Below are positions 59,014-62,203 of a DNA stretch of 62,203 bases, one piece after another. The notes beneath the pieces are model-generated. The model did no database searches. It worked only from the letters and a program-made list of their open reading frames with translations, and was not told where the DNA came from. Both the position numbers and the translations under genes were made by a program. Source of the DNA: Gammaproteobacteria bacterium (GTDB lineage Bacteria; Pseudomonadota; Gammaproteobacteria; Pseudomonadales; Pseudohongiellaceae); assembly GCA_009844085.1 (NCBI GenBank), contig VYCF01000074.1, forward strand, positions 1 through 62,203, read 5' to 3'. Positions within the stretch are counted from its first letter, which is position 1. Each line of letters starts with the position of its first letter.

Positions 59014-60249
59014 ATGGCACTGCCCCAAATAGTCAAAACCATGCAGCGGCGTTACCTGAGAGAGGCCCGCGAACATTTCCGGGAAAACCGGCAGATGCTG
59101 TTTGTATCCGGCCCCAGGCAGGTCGGAAAAACCACGCTCGCGAGGCAGCTTTCGGATACGTTTGCTTCCAGCGATTATTTCAACTGGGACAACCATGCTC
59201 ACCGCAGTGCTATCCTTAACGGCCCGGAAGCTGTCGCCGAACAATTGGGACTCGATCGGCTGCACGCCGAAAAACCGTTCTGCGCTCTCGACGAATTGCA
59301 TAAGTACCGCGGCTGGCGAGACTTCCTCAAGGGCTTGTTCGACGTTTACGAAAATCGGGTTCACATCCTGGTCACCGGCAGCGCGCGGCTCGACGTGTTC
59401 AAGCGCGCCGGCGACAGCCTGATGGGGCGTTACTTTCCTTACGCCTTGCATCCGCTTTCGGTCGCCGAATGCGTGGCGCCGGAACGGGGCGGCTCGCTGA
59501 TTTCGCCCCCCGAACGCATCGAAGACGGCCAGTGGCGGGCGCTGTGGCGATTCGGCGGTTTCCCCGAGCCTTTCCTCAAGGCCGACGACCGATTCCACAC
59601 TCGCTGGAAGAATCTGCGGACGGAACAATTGCTGCGCGAGGATCTTCGCGATCTCACGAGAATCCAGGAACTCGGCCAGGTGGAATCGCTGGCGCTGAAC
59701 CTGTCGCGTCGCGCCGGCCTACTCACGAGCTATTCCAGCCTGGCGCGGGAAATCCGCGCATCGGTGGACAGCGTCCGCCGCTGGACGGCCGCGCTCGAAT
59801 CCCTGTATTTCTGTTTCAGCGTGCGGCCCTGGCATCGAAACGTTACCCGCGGATTGCGCAAGGAACCCAAATTTTACCTGTGGGACTGGTCGCAGGTCGA
59901 AGATCCGGGCGCCAGAGCGGAAAACCTGGTCGCCGGCGCGTTGCTGAAAGCGACTCACTGGTGGGCCCAGTCCGGGCAAGGCGATTTCGGGCTGTATTTC
60001 GTCCGGGACAAGCAAAAACGCGAAGTGGATTTCCTCGTAACCCGCGACGGGCAACCCTGGTTCCTGACTGAAGTGAAAACAAGCGGCAATTCCGCACTTT
60101 CCAGCGCCCTGGCCCTTTTCCAGTCGCAAACCGGCGCGGAATACGCTTTCCAGATCGCGATGGACCTAGATTACATTGAAGCCGACTGCTTCGAACACCG
60201 CAAGCCGATCGTCGTCCCGGCCAGGACATTCCTCTCGCAATTGATTTAA
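59014..60249 (+). CDS. AAA_14/DUF4143-family ATPase
   Basis: The 411-residue product has an N-terminal P-loop ATPase domain with Walker A SGPRQVGKTT (about 32-41), Walker B FCALDELHKYRGW and sensor VTGSARLD, and a C-terminal DUF4143 part ending with EVDFLVTRDGQPWFLTEVK, a PD-(D/E)XK-nuclease-like arrangement. Such proteins are common, horizontally mobile and of unsettled function; some are proposed as parts of toxin-like or defence systems. Two ATGs are possible (59014 and 59041); neither has a good ribosome site, so a leaderless or IR-controlled start is possible. It is divergent from the SAM-cycle operon. Confidence 0.85.
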   Translation: MALPQIVKTMQRRYLREAREHFRENRQMLFVSGPRQVGKTTLARQLSDTFASSDYFNWDNHAHRSAILNGPEAVAEQLGLDRLHAEKPFCALDELHKYRGWRDFLKGLFDVYENRVHILVTGSARLDVFKRAGDSLMGRYFPYALHPLSVAECVAPERGGSLISPPERIEDGQWRALWRFGGFPEPFLKADDRFHTRWKNLRTEQLLREDLRDLTRIQELGQVESLALNLSRRAGLLTSYSSLAREIRASVDSVRRWTAALESLYFCFSVRPWHRNVTRGLRKEPKFYLWDWSQVEDPGARAENLVAGALLKATHWWAQSGQGDFGLYFVRDKQKREVDFLVTRDGQPWFLTEVKTSGNSALSSALALFQSQTGAEYAFQIAMDLDYIEADCFEHRKPIVVPARTFLSQLI

Positions 60250-60314
60250 CCGAAATCGGATCGCTTGTAGTATGATTTCCATGTCGGCGAACGCCGGGCG
60301 GGAATTCGATCGCA

Positions 60315-62203
60315 ATGCACAAAACACTCCTTGCGGGGGCCCTATCCGCGCTTGTCGGCATCGGGGCGCCGCCGATTCTCGGCCAGTCTCCCGATGATTC
60401 CGCGGGCCGGGAACACTTCTTTCCGCTGATCGCAGACGGCGGCGGGTTCCAGTCTTGGCTGTTCGTGACGAACGTCTCGGATGCGGCGAACCAATGCTCG
60501 CTCGCATTGCGGGGTCCGGACCTCGACCCCGGCATCTTCCGGGCCAACGATGCCGTTGCGCCGTCCGGCGCGAACGCAACCATTGATCTCGCCAAAGCGG
60601 GCGAGAGCATTACCTTGGCCAGTACCGGCGCGCGAGCGCTGACTTTCGGCTACGCGACGCTCGATTGCGCCGAACCGGTCACGGCCCGAATGCTGCTGGC
60701 CCTGACCAGCGGCAGCGCCCCCGTTTCAATGACCACGCTGGAAAGCGCCAGCCCCGGAAATGCCTTTCAGTTTCCCGTGCTGCCGCGGCTCGGCCAGCTT
60801 GCCATGGTATTTTCCAGCGACACCGGTCTGGATGCGATCTGCGCCGTGGAGTTGGAGGACGAAGCGGGCGCGAGCATTGGCGGCGGCAACGTCACCGTTC
60901 CCGCCAAATCCACCGCCTTGCAGATGCTGGGCGAGCTCATTCCGATTCCGGACGATCTCAGCGCCGGCGCGGCCAGACTGTCCTGCAACCGGGATGTCGC
61001 CATCCTCGGGTTGCCGCTTAACGGTCACATTTTCACGGCAATGCCGGCCATTGACCTCGAAGACGAAGGAGCGAAATCCTCCCACATTCTCCCGCTGATC
61101 CTCGACGGAGGCGGCTTCCGCTCGCAACTGATTCTTACCAATCTCGCCGAGACCGCCAACCAATGCACGATCGGCCTGCGCGGCGCCGGGCTCAACGCCA
61201 GCCGGTTCGACGCGCCCGCCGGCGCGGCCGCCACGATTTCCGGCATCGCGCTGGAACTGGGCGCAAAAGGCGATCAGGCCTCGCTGCCCAGCGCCGGCGT
61301 CGATTCGGCCACTTTCGGCTACGCGACGGTCGATTGCGATAGGCCCTTGGCGGCCCGGAATGTGCTTACCGCGGACGCCGCGGGCCATCCGGCCGGCATG
61401 GCGGCGGCTTCCGGCGCGCAACCCGCCAACGGCTTTCTGTTTCCGGTCGTGCCCGAACTCGGCCGGCTCGCGCTGATATTGAACAACATCGCCGAAACCG
61501 AAGCCTCTTGCACGGCCGAATTGTCCCAGAGCGGCAACACGGCCAGCCGAACGGGCTCGATCGCGATTCCGGGCCGGTCTTCGACGATGCATTTCCTTCG
61601 CGACCTGTTCACGGTTCCGGCCGGTTTCCCGGGCGGGACGGCCCGGCTGAGTTGCGACGGCGACGTGACGGCCATTTCGTTGCCGGTCAGCGGCGCGGTT
61701 TTTGCCGCGATGCCGCCGGCGGTTCTTTCGACCGTGGAATCGTCCGATACCACTCCCATGGTCGAGGAAGGCGGGGCCCCGGAAAATCAGACCTTCAACG
61801 AGGGGACGCCCATAGCTCCGCTGCAACTGCCCGAGGCTACCGGGGGCAACGGCGAACTCGTCTACACCCTCGCGCCCGAAGTGCCCGGACTGGTCTTCGA
61901 CCCCGCCACGCGCCAACTCACCGGCACGCCGACGACGGCGGGCGAATATGCGATGACGTACATGGCCACGGACGAAGACGGCGACATGGTCTCGCTGAGC
62001 TTTATCATCGGCGTTGTCGTTCCGGACACAACCCCGGGCTTCGCGTCCGCCGGCGCCCCCGAAAACCGGAACTACCCGCAAGGAGCAGAAATCGACCCGC
62101 TGCAATTGCCCGAGGCTACCGGGGGCAACGGCGAACTCGTCTACACCCTCGCGCCCGAAGTGCCCGGACTGGTCTTCGACCCCGCCACGCGCCAACTCAC
62201 CGG
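60315..62203 (+). CDS. Secreted protein with two four-cysteine modules and He_PIG repeats, 3' end outside window
   Basis: The frame is open to the window edge, giving at least 629 residues. A signal peptide (about 1-23, ending ILGQ) is followed by two four-cysteine modules (60414-61050 and 61083-61724) of the same family as in the first protein and the LRR-metzincin protein. Then come putative-Ig (He_PIG) repeats: GLVFDPATRQLTGTP and AGEYAMTYMATDEDGD. The second repeat is cut by the window end. A GC-rich extracellular protein is expected; adhesive or surface roles are inferred. TATGAT at 60271-60276 may be the -10. Confidence 0.85.
   Translation, partial: MHKTLLAGALSALVGIGAPPILGQSPDDSAGREHFFPLIADGGGFQSWLFVTNVSDAANQCSLALRGPDLDPGIFRANDAVAPSGANATIDLAKAGESITLASTGARALTFGYATLDCAEPVTARMLLALTSGSAPVSMTTLESASPGNAFQFPVLPRLGQLAMVFSSDTGLDAICAVELEDEAGASIGGGNVTVPAKSTALQMLGELIPIPDDLSAGAARLSCNRDVAILGLPLNGHIFTAMPAIDLEDEGAKSSHILPLILDGGGFRSQLILTNLAETANQCTIGLRGAGLNASRFDAPAGAAATISGIALELGAKGDQASLPSAGVDSATFGYATVDCDRPLAARNVLTADAAGHPAGMAAASGAQPANGFLFPVVPELGRLALILNNIAETEASCTAELSQSGNTASRTGSIAIPGRSSTMHFLRDLFTVPAGFPGGTARLSCDGDVTAISLPVSGAVFAAMPPAVLSTVESSDTTPMVEEGGAPENQTFNEGTPIAPLQLPEATGGNGELVYTLAPEVPGLVFDPATRQLTGTPTTAGEYAMTYMATDEDGDMVSLSFIIGVVVPDTTPGFASAGAPENRNYPQGAEIDPLQLPEATGGNGELVYTLAPEVPGLVFDPATRQLT
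61821..62203 (+). repeat. Tandem He_PIG repeat units, 279-base period
   Basis: Bases 61821-61924 and 62100-62203 are identical over 104 bases except for one C/T change. The period is 279 bases (93 codons). The second copy runs into the window edge, so the array probably continues. Confidence 0.92.

Overview
The window reads as a chromosomal piece of a high-GC gammaproteobacterium. The support is gene content and local order: cytochrome c4 next to dsbA, a ubiK/yifB/glnK/amtB neighbourhood, an ArsR-methyltransferase/metK/ahcY/metF/rsmE operon, a type II secretion operon, and class-typical TATAAT promoters. No rRNA, tRNA or CRISPR array was seen. Species cannot be named from the sequence. The large cadherin, FN3, Calx-beta and leucine-rich-repeat proteins would suit a host- or particle-associated lifestyle, but that is inference.

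Layout. 1-4585: 3' part of a giant extracellular repeat protein, cut by the window edge. 4684-6041: cytochrome c4 and DsbA. 6051-7140: a REP-associated tyrosine transposase (RAYT) among its GTAG-tagged palindromes. 7236-16947: type II secretion operon gspL-M-E-F-D-G-H-I-J-K, with no gspC seen. 17025-19054: polysaccharide ABC exporter (wzt, wzm) bounded on both sides by REP doublets. 19206-21354: an ATPase/winged-helix protein divergent from a PIG-L deacetylase. 21361-26391: type I secretion operon (ABC protein, membrane fusion protein, TolC-like channel and a small unknown protein). 26574-32574: a Crp/Fnr regulator, a FecR-domain protein, a CHASE2 nucleotide cyclase and a TPR/beta-barrel outer membrane protein. 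The FecR-cyclase pair is flanked by inverted copies of a 120-base structured repeat.

32773-35069: an AT-richer three-gene cassette (TIGR04255-like, helix-turn-helix, unknown) that looks imported. 35111-35905: PhzF-like isomerase. 35973-40729: SapC-like protein translationally coupled to a 1322-residue protein carrying plant-type LRRs and a metzincin protease site. 40846-48514: methyltransferase, secreted unknown, glycosyltransferase, epimerase and the complete dTDP-rhamnose pathway (rmlA, C, D, B). 48637-53440: ubiK, yifB, two cytochromes c5, and glnK-amtB behind a sigma54-type promoter. 53597-58864: the SAM-cycle operon with a palindromic operator. 59014-60249: DUF4143 ATPase. 60315-end: a second surface protein cut by the window edge.

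How the parts may fit. Several genes serve the cell surface: two secretion systems, a polysaccharide exporter, rhamnose supply, and three very large secreted proteins. Those three proteins share a module of about 215 residues with four invariant cysteines, present six times in the window, which I do not recognise as a named family. This module, the structured inverted repeat, the LRR-metzincin fusion and the imported cassette are the best candidates for undescribed biology here.
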